DNA of 64,000 nt from Himantopus leucocephalus (lineage: Eukaryota; Chordata; Aves; Charadriiformes; Recurvirostridae), in the NCBI GenBank assembly GCA_003993805.1, contig RSEF01000004.1, forward strand, positions 12,082,459 through 12,146,458, written 5' to 3'. This document shows positions 33,960-47,669 of the stretch, in pieces. The first letter of the stretch is position 1; every line of letters starts with the position of its first letter. A model generated the notes under the pieces. The model searched no databases. It had not been told where the DNA came from and saw only the letters and a list, made by a program, of their open reading frames with translations. The position numbers were made by a program, and so were the translations under genes.

Positions 33960-35576
33960 GCACTATAACAGCACAATCCAATTCATGTCTTTACTCTAAA
34001 AGAATGCAAACTTCACCTATTCTTCTCTTGACAGAAATATAGGTACTACAATGCTGTATTTTTGTGATAGGGTTGTTCTGCTGTAGTAGGATGGTACTTT
34101 AATGAATGTCAGAAATGTGAGGACAAGGGAGAACAATTTTGGTTCCTTGGCTTTAATTCTCATCCTTAATCAGACTGTGCTAATCTCAAAGTCAAGGCCA
34201 AAATTAGCTTGTGTCCATCCCATGTATTGTGCAAATGTGATGATGGCAGCGTGGTTCTGTAACCAGTGGTGCATACACAACTGTTGCAGCCTGTGCACTC
34301 TCTTGGCTACCTGGCTTCAGCGCTCCTTTGGCAAGCTGCCTTTGTCCTTGGATTAGGCGTGGTGTAGGACTGAACAAGACCTAAATCTATGTTCCTTAGT
34401 TAGTAAATGCCTTAACAATATTGCCACAATACTTTGTCAGTTTTAGCCCTGAGAATTTTTTTTTTCCCCCCCAGACATCTGTGGGGTTTAGCAATATAAA
34501 GGCCATTTGTATTGGTAGTAATTGGAGGTGTGTAGCTGGATCTCTTAATTATCTTTAACTTAATTTTAACATTTTCTGCTTTCATACTCTCCCCTCTTCT
34601 GATTCTGCTATAAAAATGCAAATAATTACTTGGGGGAAAGAAGTAGTAAACAGTAGATGGTATCCCCTCTGTACTGATGAGTGCAGCAGGTGGTAGTATA
34701 TATTTTCATAATGGCCTGTTCAGATTTCATATCCATAAACAGTTATTTAAATTACCAAATAAAAGCTAATTTCATAACTTAAAATATGAAGGCTACGAAC
34801 ACCCACATTCAAATCACGAATTTGGTAGGGACTGCTTTTCTTTAGCTCTCAGCAGCAACATTGTTGCAAAGAATACATGCCAAAAAGGAAAAAAGAGAAA
34901 ACAGGAAAAAAAACCCAACAGTATAAGCAAACTACACACCGTTACTATGGTTATCATCATTTTAATGGAACCATTTGAAGGATATTTATCCTTGACGTTT
35001 TGAAAGTGAAGTTCAGTCAATTGTGCAGAAGGGAATACAAATGTATGCATTCATCCTGACTTAAAAGAATAATCTTCTGCTTTAATTTTTTTAAAACTAT
35101 GCATAGCCATGAATTCAAATGCTGTTTTTTTCAAGTATTTATTTACCCATCCATGCTACTTTTAAAAATAAACATGAAATTCATCATCAAAAAAGTTATT
35201 TCATTTCCCAAGTTTGTATTTGCTGATAATAACAAAGAAAGAAAAAAACCACACAGAACTATAGAGAAGACAATTTCTCCAGCTCTGCTTTTCATTTAAT
35301 ACTTCTGTAATAGGATATAAGTTTACAAAATGGGTTGTTTTTTGCTGGTGATAAATCATCTTAGAAGTTCACAACCACTTAAGCCATCCAAACTCCTATT
35401 AAGCTTCCTTCAATGCATCTGCAACCAAGAGCATCTGTATTTTATAAATGTTGTTTACAGACTCTTCTCTGAGAGCTCCCCATTGAAAAACAATAAATAC
35501 TGATGCAGGCAGATGTTGCAGCGTCGACTACTTCATATATCAGAAGTCAGGCTCAATTCCTGCAGACCTGGACAAC

Positions 35577-35607
35577 TGCTGTAGTAATTACTGCAATTTC
35601 TACAGCA
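35577..35607. repeat. Short inverted repeat
   Basis: Arms tgctgtag and ctacagca are exact complements around a 15-base loop, followed by a second tgtagtagtaatta-like stretch. Probably chance. Confidence 0.55.
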
Positions 35608-37045
35608 ATGTAGTAGTAATTATAATAATTTAATACATCATCACAGCACTGAAACTGAACGTGTAGAGAAGAAGAAAAACATGCACAATAGGAAATGTTC
35701 CTTGTCTTTGTCAGTAGGATACTTCCAAGAGAATATTTGCTATGGGTTAGTGGTGTGGGCAAGGAAAGAGTCTACAGCACTTAAAAAAGGTTGTGGTAAA
35801 AAATGTTCTCATTGGAATAACTGGGCCAGAGAGAGAGACCTAGTTGGGAGAGGAGTGGGGGTGACTGAAGAGTTACAGTGGGAGAGTATCATACGGCCAG
35901 GAAAAAGTACTGGTGTGTGGCAAAAAGGTTGACAAAAATCAACATAAATAGCCACCACTGTTTAACTGCCAGAAAGCCAATGTGTATAGTTACTGAAATC
36001 ATCAGATATTGTGTCCACTTTCTTCTGAGTCCTGTGTCAAAGAATGGAGGAAGCCGGGCTCCTCTGCAAGATGAGTGAAAGAAATTGAGAATGAAAGGGA
36101 AGCTGGTCAGATAAATAGGATTACTTTATTTTTTGAATCACTGGGAAGGAAACTCTGTACCTACGCTTTGTAAACACTCTTAAGATACTGGAAAATTTGA
36201 TGTCTTGAAATGTAAAGACTGACTATAAGTTTCAGTAGTAACTGGCTCTCTTTAGAGGCAAAATTTGGAAAACATTTTCTGTGCCTCTCATAGACTGGGA
36301 TGGAAAATCAAGACTTGAGAGTATCTGGCTGAAAATAATCAGAAGACTGTTGTTTCCATTTTAAACTTTTAAAAAAGACCATGATTTTACTACGCATTGA
36401 AAAGAAATGGAATTACAAATTTGTTTCAATTTTTAAGAAGTTATTTAACTTAATCATTTTGACAGTGGCAAATTTTTGCTTGAGTGCTTTTTGAGTCAAA
36501 CAATATAGGAAGTTTGGCTTCCAATCAAAAACTTTTCAGGTGGGAGGAAATGTAGTTAAAATTATTGCATGCCACTGATTCCAGTTGAAATGTGAGTTAA
36601 AAACATCAGTGCACACAAAAAAGTATTAATCTTCTGTCTCAAAAGCTGTAACCTTTGGATGCTTAAGACATTTGGCATTATTTTTATTTTATTCTATGTT
36701 TTTGCAGTCATTTGGCATCATTCTTTGGGGGATTCATAGGTTATTAATTGATAATTAATGAAAACTGGAAAAAAAAGAGCCTGAGCTGCTAGGTATTTTC
36801 TCACAGTGGAAAATACAGTGCTTTTTGATGTGTTCATCATCACTTAGCATTGTCTACTAAAATTTAGAAGTAGACTGATAAGACTATGTACTTTGGACTC
36901 AGATTATCCTGCTCTCAATGAATAGGACTCAAAACACAGTAATAATACTGCCCACCCCCACTGTGAATTGGACCTTCCACAATGCAGTTTTAATCAAAGA
37001 TGGAAACCAAAGTCCAGAGCATTTTGGAGGTGGCTCAGTGGCAGA

Positions 37046-37308
37046 GTGAGTCTTGTCTCTTGCAAGCATCTGTATGTTCTGTTCCCTGTTTCCAACTCTT
37101 TCTCTTAAAATAAGTGCTTGTGTAGTTTTTCTGTCCTGGAGAGGCACAGAGAAAGGAATGGAAGNGTGAGTCTTGTCTCTTGCAAGCATCTGTACGTTCT
37201 GCCTTACGTTCTGCCTTATGTTCTGCTCCCTGTTTCCAACTCCTTCTTTTAAAATAAGTGCTTCTGTAGTTTTTCTGTCCTGGAGAGGCACAGAGAAAGG
37301 AATGGAAG
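37046..37308. other. Contig-overlap duplication around N 37165, differing in a 12-bp minisatellite
   Basis: Copy 1 (37046-37164, 119 bp) and copy 2 (37166-37308, 143 bp) share gtgagtcttgtctcttgcaa at the start and gagaaaggaatggaag at the end. The 24-bp length difference is two extra units of a 12-bp motif (acgttctgcctt) near 37194-37217 in copy 2. The differences suggest a length-polymorphic locus whose two alleles were both kept. Confidence 0.88.
37194..37229 (+). repeat. 12-bp minisatellite, about three units
   Basis: Units acgttctgcctt, acgttctgcctt and atgttctgctcc follow each other. The parallel copy at 37046-37164 has only one unit (atgttctgttcc), so the locus appears to vary by two units. 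Confidence 0.8.
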
Positions 37309-40138
37309 CAAAATCCAAAGTTCCTGTATCACAGACATCTGTTTTATATAAGCATCTTCAGAAATTTAAAACCAGTTAATTTTTCCTCCACTGTCATGTT
37401 GGAAGACGCTTCCAGACCTGATTTCTCTTAGAAACTGCGTTCTGGTTTTGTAGCATGCAGTCACTCATGGTGAGTTCATTTGCCTTTTGTTCTGGTGATT
37501 GCCCTTAAGCTTAAATAGACCTCTTTCTTCCTTAGTCTCTTTTTGTCTCTTACATTTCAGTGGGTGATCGCAGCTTCTCTCAGTGTGAGGCTTGCCAACC
37601 CGGACCAGCAAGCTGCTGTCGTGAACAGATGACTTCTTATAGAGCACGTACTTTTGCTTCCAGTCACAGTGAAGGACTATTTCATTCCTTCAGTACCGAG
37701 CCCTGAAACACATGTGGCTTTCCTTCTCACCATCATTTTACCGTGATCAGAGAATACATCTGAGAGAAAAACTAATTAGAGTGCTAATGACTGAACTTGT
37801 TTTTTTTCTTAGAGAAAGTCCCTTCTTAGCATTGACAAAAACTGCTATTGGTCTATGAAGATGGCTTGGCTTTGCATTTGCAACATGTGGGCCCCTTCAC
37901 AAAGTACTGAAAATCAAAGTTCTAGCAGTGCTTGCTGCAAACGGTTTGCTTTTGCTGAAACTTCCAGAGTGAAGTCCTACAGAAAATCCTGGCAAGATCT
38001 ACCTGCAGTTAATTTAGACTTTTTTCTCCTATCTCTGTCATGCCTCAGGCATCGCAGTGGGTGGAACACTTTAACCGGTGTGTTGCTATAAGAGAAATGA
38101 AGTTTTTCCGGGAGTCTTTTTTTCCCCATTAGCCTAATTCCCTCTCTGCTGACCATATAGGCATTCCAAGTGTCTTGTTTTAGCCAGCTTCATTGAGGTG
38201 CCTGAATTTAGGTAGTGCTCACTTCTCCAAGTAGCCGTCCAAGCACTTGGTTCTGCAATAGTACTTAGGGCCGTGTACAACTTTTACTGCTTGAGAGTTG
38301 CAGTGAATTTGGCATGTACCAAAAGTATTTTAAGTTTTTAGATGTTTGACCGATTTGACCCCTGAAAGGAAAAAAAATAAATCTATATCTTTCAGAACAA
38401 CTTGTTGGATGGTTAAAGGTCTGTCATTAGCTTATTAATTATTGTATCCAGTAATAGGTTCTGCTGTGTTGAGGGAGATGAAGCAGTGTGGTTTTTGTCT
38501 GGTTTGCTAAATGCTTCATTATTCTTCCCAGCTGGAGTCTTACTGTGCACGTGTTTTTCTGTACTGCACTATAAAAAGAATACGCTGCTGTGGGGTTACG
38601 GCAACAAGCAGGCAGTGCACTTGCTTTAACAGTGAGTCATTTTTGTCCAGAGATAAAATGTGTGGACAACAGATTCAGACTGAATATATAATCTTCATTA
38701 ACTTTTATTTTAATAGATTATCTTTATGGTAAGTTGTAACAGCAGAAGGTGCATACGTCAGTCTGGCATATACGAGTTACAAAATGAGTATTTTATTCAT
38801 CTGTGTTCACCTGTGGCACAGAACTTACCCAGTGTATTGCACAAGATTATACGAATCCGTGACTTTAGCATCTGTACATAAGGACTGTCTGTGTTCAAAT
38901 GGGTGGAGATTTAGGGATGAGACCAGTTTTTCAATGGCATTTGGGAAGCCAAGGATGCAAGTATCTATTTACTAATATTTTCAAGGAGGCCTGAAGAGGC
39001 TACATGAATAAATTCCTCTGATTTCCTAAAAAACACAATTTGATCTTCACTAGTGTTTCTGTAGGCCCAGGGTTGTCTGTCTTTGTCCGAGGGTGCCTAA
39101 ATACTTTATGAAGTATGTCACATAGTAATTAATGTGGTAAATTCTACCTTGTCTCTGAAAATAAATGCTGATGGCCTTGGTCTTCAATTACTGCAGAAGC
39201 TTTTGTAAGTCAGAGAGCGCTAAATAATGTTAGAGAAGTACAAACCGACTAACTGTTGTAGAGGTTTCCTGCTTTTAGGGCAACGTAAGCATAACCTCTC
39301 TTCATTGCTGAAGCTATTGCATTTATGCAATGTCCTATAGTAAATCCGCAAAGAGCAGGGACTAGAACTTCCTAGCTTCCCCACATAGTAGACCCTTCCT
39401 TTTTTGGGTGGAGTCCTCTGTGGTCTTTGGGCTTGTTTATCTTTTCAGAGGTTAAGGTCAGAGCTCAGGTGTCCACGTTGGACTTGGTCGAACATGAAGC
39501 TCTGCTCAAGCAGAGCTGGCAGTCGTGCTGGTTGGTGGAAGTCAGTTGTGGCGGGGTACGTGTTTGTGGATGGAAGTGGGCTTTGTAGGGCGCCAGGGCT
39601 AGGTCCCTGAAGAAAACAGATTTCCATGGGAACTGGTGCAAAAGCTTGAACACAGCACCAAAACGGTGTCAGTGGCCTGCGTTGCAAAGCAGATGGGCTG
39701 CTGAGCCTTCTTCCAGTTGGAGCTTCTATGGGGTTTTATCGCTTGATACATGATGTTGTAATAATTAAGCCCAAAAGCTGTAAATATGTGCAAGCCTGTT
39801 ATGCCAGTGACATATACATTCGATAGAGGTTCCTGGGTGTATCCAGCAGTATGAAAGTCCTACATACCTGTGGAATAATGTGGTAGATTTACAAAAGACT
39901 GCTATCTCTGTTTGAGGACTGGCAGTAAATCTCACAAGGGGTTGACCTGACAGTCACAGGTACATCAGATAAGAGAGCAGAGTAACAATTTCATATTTTG
40001 CAGTTTCTGAAGGCTGGTAACCCAACTGATAGTCATGAGGGAAATGGAAAAAGAGGAGAATATCTCTTTAGGTAGCACCAGCATGTCTGTACAGCATTCA
40101 TACTGATCTTGATTATCTCTAAACCTTTTAGTAGTCTG

Positions 40139-40173
40139 CTGGAGTACTAGACTGGAGTACTCTTATACTCCAG
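40139..40173. repeat. Direct plus inverted repeat of an 8-bp word
   Basis: The word ctggagta occurs at 40139-40146 and 40152-40159, and its exact complement tactccag at 40166-40173, so the second copy and the complement form a hairpin with a 6-base loop. The three copies lie within 35 bp. Function unknown. Confidence 0.7.
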
Positions 40174-43100
40174 GTTTAATACCAAGTGGGAAAAGACATA
40201 GTATATGCTTCACCTGAACTGTGCAATGTATATACATTTCACCCAAATAATCATCAAGGGAGTCCAAGTTAAAAATACTGTTTACAGTATTTATGGTTTC
40301 TGTTACTTACCTAGCAGGTGTAATGAGCTGGGAATTAAAGGTTAGTAGTCACTGTTGCTGATGTGAAAGAATCCTTTGTAACAAAAAGTATGTATTATTA
40401 TAATAGTCATGATATAAATATCATACTTGGTATAATTATGTGCATCAGAAAATTACAGTAGCTAGTGCTTTGCCTTCTATTTAGAAGAAGTATTTTTCAT
40501 GAAATACAAATTACACCCAGACCATTCTGGATGTAAATTGGTCTCACTGGAACATGTACAAAGGATGAAACTCGCTCTCAGATCTGTAGTTCCCTGATGG
40601 CTCATTGTATGTTGGCATTAATGCTATTAAAGGACACAGTGACTACTTCAGATCAGACACCCTATATGGTGGAAATCCCCTCCTACTGAGGTTATGGTCC
40701 TGGTCTCAGATACTGCAGCATTTTATTAACTTTATCAGACTCCAGCACATACATGGCTAAACAAATTTTAATTTCTCAGAAGCCAGAAGTTCTATGGTGA
40801 TCATTACAACAGGCTGAAAAGATGTGCTTTAAGACTTTCAGTAGAGTCCTTAAACAAAAAGTAGTTCAGAAATCCCAGGAGATGGAGACTCCGTTTAAAA
40901 GTTTTATAACTCTTTTATATATATATAAAAATAAACTTCTGAATTGGCATCCAAATGGCCTCTATTCTATTTCAACCCTTTCATGAAACCACACAATTTC
41001 TTATTAAAATTAAATCTAAGCTTGATTATTTTTATTCTAAATCATATCCACGCTGAGTAAACTGACAGAGCAAGTACTTGCGAATTTAAAACCTCGACAA
41101 AAAAATATTGCTAGCATATCACCTAGCTTCTCCCTGAGACCATCTTGCTAGAAGCAGACAGGAGACAGAACAGAGAAAGAAGTGTGAGGGTCCCGGGGCA
41201 AATAAAGCCTTTGGTTTGGTATAGGTTGCTGTAAATATTACATTAGAAGTATTAGGGAGACCAAACCAGACTAGAATGCTGCAAGCCCTAGGCTTGAAAT
41301 AAAGGCATAAGAAGTGAAACAATTTGGTATATGAATAATTTTTACTGCAGAGTCCAAGAAGGGGATGGTAATGTACAATGCCTTCAGGTATTCTCACAGT
41401 GCATTCATTTATTCTTATTACTGTAAGGAAGCAAAGGTGAAAGAGAGCAGATATACAGTGCAGGAGGCATATATGAGGAGCCGTGCTGCGGCAGAGGATT
41501 TAAAATGCCACTCCAATTTATTGGCTGTGCTGCCTGCACTGCAGCATCTCTTTCATTCAGCCGTGCTGGGATCAGACTCCAACAAATACCTGTGCAGAGA
41601 GCTGGACCTTTAAATTTCTACCTCTTAGGAAGGTAGATAGTTCAGGAAGCCTATGATCCTTTTTATTAAAGGAGGAACTCAGAGATATCATCGCTCAATG
41701 CAAGAAATTTTCTGTTGGAGGGAGACTGCATTGAAAAACATTTACTGTCTCAAATATTGAATGTCTCATGCCCAGCTTCACCTGAGGGCATTTGACACAA
41801 CCTGATGTCTATGAAATCAGCTTTAAGGCACCTTTGCATTCCTCTTTTTCTGGGCTGGGCTTCCCTGGAATGAATTCCAGTCTTAAAGGCTGCTCCCTCT
41901 TGGACAGGCTGTCAGCATCTTTGAGGGACCATTAAAGCAGAAAGGAAATGTAGTTTGGCCACACTCCTGGCATACTTATTTCTTCTCAAGTTATAAGAGA
42001 GCTGTTTATATGTGTAGTTAAGCACAGAAGTTTCTACAGAGTGTCTGTCCCAAACTAGGTTCTTGTTTATGGAAGACTTTCTCATAACCGTAAGAATAAA
42101 AGGCAAATTGTGCAAGATTTCTTCTTCCTGGGGGGGGGATATCTCCTGATAGTTATTCAGAGAAATTTCCTTTAAGGTGAATGTGAACTAAGCGGGGAAA
42201 GAAGCCTACAGAACTTGAAGGGAAAACATATTACTCATTCTTACTAATTTTCTGTAGTAACCTGGCCATTTTTAATAAAAGTTTCTGAAACAGTAATTCA
42301 TCATAAGCTGGCTCGTGTTGCTAGTCTTGGTACACTGAGCCTGATTTTTTTTCTAAGAGTATGATTAATAAGTTTACCTGTTCTGCCTATTTGTGGTTTA
42401 CCATGAGGTCTATCAAATGCCTCCGCTTTTTCCTCTGACTATTCTTTGTGATATTTTAGATTTAAATATTTGGTATTTATTTTTTATGTATATTTGAAAT
42501 CTCTCTTAGTTGTTATGTTTTAAATTTCTGGTATAATGTGGTGTTGGGCTCTTGTTCCAATGAAAACACTTGCAAAACCTGGAAGTGTTATAATAATTTA
42601 AAATTAACTAGTCCTGCAGTTGTTAAACATTCTGATCACATCAAATTTGGGCACCTTATGAAAAATGCAACAATGTAGCAATTGTACTTGGTGTCCTGGT
42701 GGCTGACCTTCCTTTTCTAGTGTCTTCGTTAAACAGAAATTAATTTCATCTGTAGGTATTAAATGAACAGACATACAACCTGAAAATCATCTGGTGACAC
42801 TGGGAAGGGATCACCTGCAGAATGGGTTTCTGTCCCCAGCAGCACAGTTTGCTGTTCTTTAACATGTGCTTGGGAACAGCTTAGGAATTCCTCAATTTGC
42901 CTAGAACAGTAAAAAATCCTCAGTCTGTAAACATTTTAGGAGATAATTTAGAAACTAGTTGTAAAGACCTTCCTGTATCCTGTTTCATCACACTTCTCTC
43001 TCGCCATTTGTTCTGACCATCTCTTTACCTCCTGATTTGGCACTTCCATGACAGTGTTGACTAAACCCTACCAGAATGCACCAACCTCTGTTAAAATACT

Positions 43101-44706
43101 GGAACAACCTTTGCAAGCAATCTTTTGGTTACAGAGTGGCTTTAATTCAGATAAATGTTTGCATGCAGACATGTTACATTTTTAGCTATATGGCTCTAAA
43201 GTATTTACATTTGTTTGTTTTATGAAAACAAAACCCCAAACAGTTCTTGAGAGGAAATGATGTTGTGTGTAACAGTTACGGCAGTTACTGAGGTGATTGT
43301 ATGATAGAGGTGTGACTAGTTCAAAACTTAAACTAGGTCAAATATGAAGCAAACTAGGAACAACAAAACATAGGCAGACTCTTTAGTCTGCATGATTCAC
43401 CAAAAATTTACAGGTCACAGTTGTGACAATAGTATTGGTCAGTTTAGAATAACAATTATATTTGTGAATACAAATGAAAAGGAGATAAAATGAAGAAGCA
43501 TAGTTGTTTGTACATTAATGTTTGTATAACTCATTTAAATAATGTCAGTGTAGTTTTGTGGTAAGATTTTCACTCTAGCTCATTTTAAAATAAGGAAAAG
43601 AAAAAACTGTTCCTATATTCAATTGTTTTTTTGTTTTTTTCTTATTTATGAAAGATGCTCTTGACAGAAATTACTATAGCTTTAGTGATCTGTCTCTCAT
43701 CATCATCACCATAATGTGGTACAAGTAATGATAAAGTATTTTTAAGGCTCAATCATTTTTCTGTTTTTTTCTTGTCACAATAAAGTCCACATCACCTCTT
43801 CCCCCTGCCAACAGTCTGGACGTCTCAGTGACTGAATGAAGAGAAAAATGGGGGTTATTAGTCATGAAAAAACCAAACCACCTGTAGTCCTTGCTTGAAG
43901 AAGCAATTACAATAATCTATTTCTATTGTCATAATTTTGCTGGAAACATGAAAACAAATGTGGCTACTTGAAATTGAATAATGTTCTAAGTAATTTATCA
44001 AGACAGTTATTGTTATTACAAAGCCAGTGCAGAGTAAGAAAAAAATATATCAAGTAGAGATGGAATGGATGTTTTCCCCCACATTCCATTTTTCTTCTAA
44101 TTATCATAGCTATCTCATTGTAACCCTGTTGCTCATACCATTGAATATAATTGTGTATATGTACATGTATGTGTGTGTCTAGATATACACGTGAACATAT
44201 TTTAAAATGCAGATTTTTAATCAGTAAATCTTCCAATTTTTGCAAGCCTGTGCAGTCCAAATATATTTTCAACACAGTGTGTATTTGCGTTACACCGCAG
44301 AATCCATTTCAGGGAGATTGAAACTGCAAAAGTGGGATGCGCGTTTCTGTGAATGCTACTTCCATGTAGAGTGTACTTCAAAAATAATTTCCCCAACTTG
44401 GCATATGTTCAAATGTTTTAGTTACCTGTTTTACATCTGAATGCTTAGAATAATGGTTTATAAAAGTAATTTCTTTTTTTTTTGTTCAAAGAGGATTATA
44501 CTTCTACATGTAAGAGACTGTAAGAGCAAGGTCTGTTTAAAAACTCGATCAAAACCCCAGAGATATCCCAAGTTGCATCCTGTAGTATTTCTATTAGAGA
44601 TGTGATGTTGTCAGCTTTTTTTTTAATGGGTACCTCCTTGAAAACATTTGTCCTCAGGTAGCACTTGTGCTTCTGACAAGGCATGGTTTATTGCGTTCCC
44701 TTCTAG

Positions 44707-44808
44707 TTCAAACACAGTTTATGATGTCAAGGCCAGCGATTTTCAAAACTGAAAAGTTGCTGGCTGCTTGTCCTTCATGTCAGATGGGATGTTTCAGATA
44801 TTTTAGAG
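44707..44808 (+). other. Candidate internal exon (weak to moderate)
   Basis: A good acceptor-like tract ending gcgttcccttctag precedes a 102-bp segment that is followed by a donor-like agag|gtaagac. One frame is open through it and includes SRPAIFKTEKLLAACPSCQM followed by GCFRYFR, with a CPSC pair of cysteines and a third cysteine soon after. I do not recognise a family. The open frame continues on both sides, so it is not specific to the splice bounds. Confidence 0.22.
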
Positions 44809-47641
44809 GTAAGACAAAAATGACTGTGTTGTTTTCATTGCTTCAGCAAAACAATTTTAGCGGTACAGGCATACCCAGCACTTCAAAACTATTTGCATAT
44901 TTTTAGCTAGAGGCCTGTGGATGTGGAGGAGCTGGATTAGTGTAATAAACCATCATGCTCCAAGCTCCCATTTAGTTTAGCAAGTCAACAATAACTTGGT
45001 TTATAAAAAATGAAGTGCAGTAAAAGAATGTTCAAGAGAAATGTGTTTCAAGAGATTCTGCTTCAGAGTCTTTAGAGGAGAAAAAGACTAAAGGACCCGA
45101 CTCTTTCTGCTTTAGAGGGAAGATGCGTGTTTAGGAATACTGACAGAGCTCTGGGCCTGTGAACGTACCTGACTGCTTCTCATGTCCTGTGCCCACTATT
45201 CAATCCACATAAATTCAGAGTTTGAACTATCCTGCTTTTTCTAGGGGCTATAGCAGAGGCGATAGTGCTTCTGAGACATCCTGTTTGCTTGGATGTTGCT
45301 GAGGCTACAACATTGCAGCATGACACCTCCTGATATCGCAACAAGAGAAAAGGGGTCCCTGCAGGTAGCTTAGCCACATCCAGTGCTGGGTGCTGCCTGT
45401 CCACACCACGGATAAGGAAGCCCACAAGTACAGGATGACAATTAGCACATGCAAAATTTTCCCTTTTTGTATGTCAGCTGGCCTAGAACTGCTCCTGGAC
45501 GTGTTGCATCACGTAAACAGTCAGATGATCTCTGAATCCGGCCACCAGCATGGCCTCGCAGCCATACCATGGACAGTATAGATGTTGCTACTATGGCCCA
45601 AATCTAATATTTTTTTTAATAGGCTTCCGTGAAGAAAAGAAGGGGGTAGTTGTGGAACAGGGAAATATTCTTTCTCAAAACTTGCCCAAAATGACTGAAA
45701 GGAAACATGCTTCACTTTCTGTTGTTCTGTCATTAAATTTTTCTTCTCACTTCTGTAGCGAAACACTGGGAAATCAGATGTCACATTTGGTAAAAACAAG
45801 CTAATGGCTGTAACCGCCCAATGAGGAGACACTAAGAACAGTTTTCTCAATATGCACTTTTCTTGCGTGTGTGTTACATCTACAGAGGCTTCTGTTAACA
45901 AACCCTGTCTCCTTACGGTTTCAGAGCAATCCCTGATATTATCAACACTGGCTGGTTTGCAATAACGTCTATAAAGACTTTTTTAGACTTCTGAAACATG
46001 CACTAATGTGCATCTGATGTTTTTGAGGTAATGGCTCTAGCAAAAGCACTCTAACGTATCTGAAGATTTCTTGTTTGGGAGTTAACTGTTTTATGATATG
46101 ATAGCTAAGCAATAAAGATATCTATGATGCCCATAATGATACTTGCTGGGCATCATTTCTTCAGCAGTCTATTATTTGTGCGCTGTAGCTGAGGTGAGTT
46201 ATGAGCAAATGCATGAGACACTGAAGAGTCACATGAATAGATTTAGTTAAAGGAAATTCCAAATGCCCTCTAATATGTGGGCAAAGTATAAAAGTGCCAA
46301 AGCTGCATTTACTCATTCCTGATTTAATAGGTTAATTCTATTTTGTTTGCTAACAAGTGGGTTTGGATGTTCAAAACACCAGCAGCAATTTTGACAACTA
46401 TTAACTTTGCGGCTCTGAAATAATTGCAAAGGATCTAAGAAGCATGACCTGAGGATCTATGTGTCTTTGCTTATTCAGTTTTACATGAACAGTTAGTAAT
46501 AACAACCGAACATTTACTTTTAAATTAGCCTTATGGGGAATTTTACAGGTCATTTTCTGCGGGAAGGTGTCATTACTACACTGACTGTATTCTCCATTAT
46601 TTAATTCCATGATGGAAGCTGCTTACTTTTGTTTCCGTTCTGTTTCTATAGAGTGCTTTGCCTTATATTAAATGCACTTTGACTTGTATAAGCATGAAGT
46701 CAGAAAAATGAGTATTAAATTTGTTTGGCATATTTATTCATACCCTTTAAGTGCCTTTCCATCAAATAGCTCACACCTAAGAGAGCTAATGAAGTTGTTT
46801 CAGATGGGCAATAGCATTCCATTCATAGCACTTACATTTCAGTTTCAGGTCTATATTATTTTTAAGAAACTTAGCTGCGTAGTGATCACTTGAGCACAAG
46901 TTTGCTGCCTTGTTGAGTTCATTTTATGTTAATTCAAAGCTTGGTAAATATTCTTTATGATTTTTTTTAAAATCAATATTATCATTTTTTCTCATTAGAA
47001 GACAGTGCAATCTTTTTTTTCTCCCCCCTCAGTTTTACCACTGATGTTGAACTTGAGCAGGCTCTTGCTTAAACACTTTGTAAACTCAGTGATTTTTGTT
47101 GTTGCAGCTGATGCTTCTTTCATTTCTTGTCAAATGTTTTTGCAGAGCAGACTTAACAGTCAACCTCTTGGTGCATTGTTGCCAAAATCAACTACCTCTG
47201 CAGATCTCTAATCAAACAGCTGAGACGCAATGTTAATATGCATTTATGTACCTCTGCGTTGCCAGGCTTGTTTTATGCTGTAAATGAGAAACTGGCCCTT
47301 ATTGTTTCTACTGATGCTATGGCTTCTAAAACTTTCTGTTTTCATTTAGCCACTAACATATATAAGTTTGATAGATCCAGAGGGATTATAGTAACGTTTA
47401 AATATTGCAAATCCTATTTCTCTTGTGGGTCCTTCCTTCTCCGTGGGAATTAACCAACCCATGAACATTTCACTCCAAATAAACAAAAGTGCTATAGATT
47501 CGCTGTATACTGCAGTCTGCTGATGCGGCACCAATCCTGTCAGATCAGTATGTTAAAAACTGGGTGCCTGAAGAAAATAAATATTGAAGCATTAATATAA
47601 AAATCCAGATTTTTCTAAGGCCATGGAGCATTTGAGACAGT

Positions 47642-47669
47642 AAAAAAAAAAAAAAAAAAANAAAAAAAA
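47642..47669 (+). repeat. Poly(A) run interrupted by N
   Basis: Nineteen As, one N at 47661, then eight As. The N probably marks another unresolved contig join inside the homopolymer. An aataaa lies about 60 bases upstream (near 47577), so a retroposed transcript tail is conceivable, but I see no recognisable retrocopy upstream and no target-site duplication. Confidence 0.8.

Larger units (their letters stand above)
28730..37045. other. Non-coding unique DNA
   Basis: AT-rich, no recognised gene or interspersed repeat. It contains the inverted repeat at 31857-31949, an AT microsatellite at about 33941-33959, a T/C run near 34458-34472, and a short hairpin at 35577-35607. Confidence 0.62.
37309..47641. 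other. Non-coding unique DNA
   Basis: AT-rich with no recognised gene. It contains a double hairpin-like motif at 40139-40173, an 18-bp AT palindrome at about 40913-40930, a G9 run at 42130-42138 and the exon candidate at 44707-44808. A CpG-containing, homopolymer-free block at about 41430-41620 might be conserved but I have no alignment. Confidence 0.6.

Noticed and set aside
36929..37318. 129-codon minus-strand open frame containing a repeated peptide
   Set aside because: It crosses the N at 37165, and the internal repeat is simply the assembly duplication translated twice.
44140..44200. TA/TG-rich stretch resembling a microsatellite
   Set aside because: Units are irregular and interrupted, so it is low-complexity sequence and not a clear tandem array.
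45521..45901. 126-codon minus-strand open frame
   Set aside because: The overlapping plus-strand frame at 45550-45804 is also open, and neither has a recognisable motif; likely chance.
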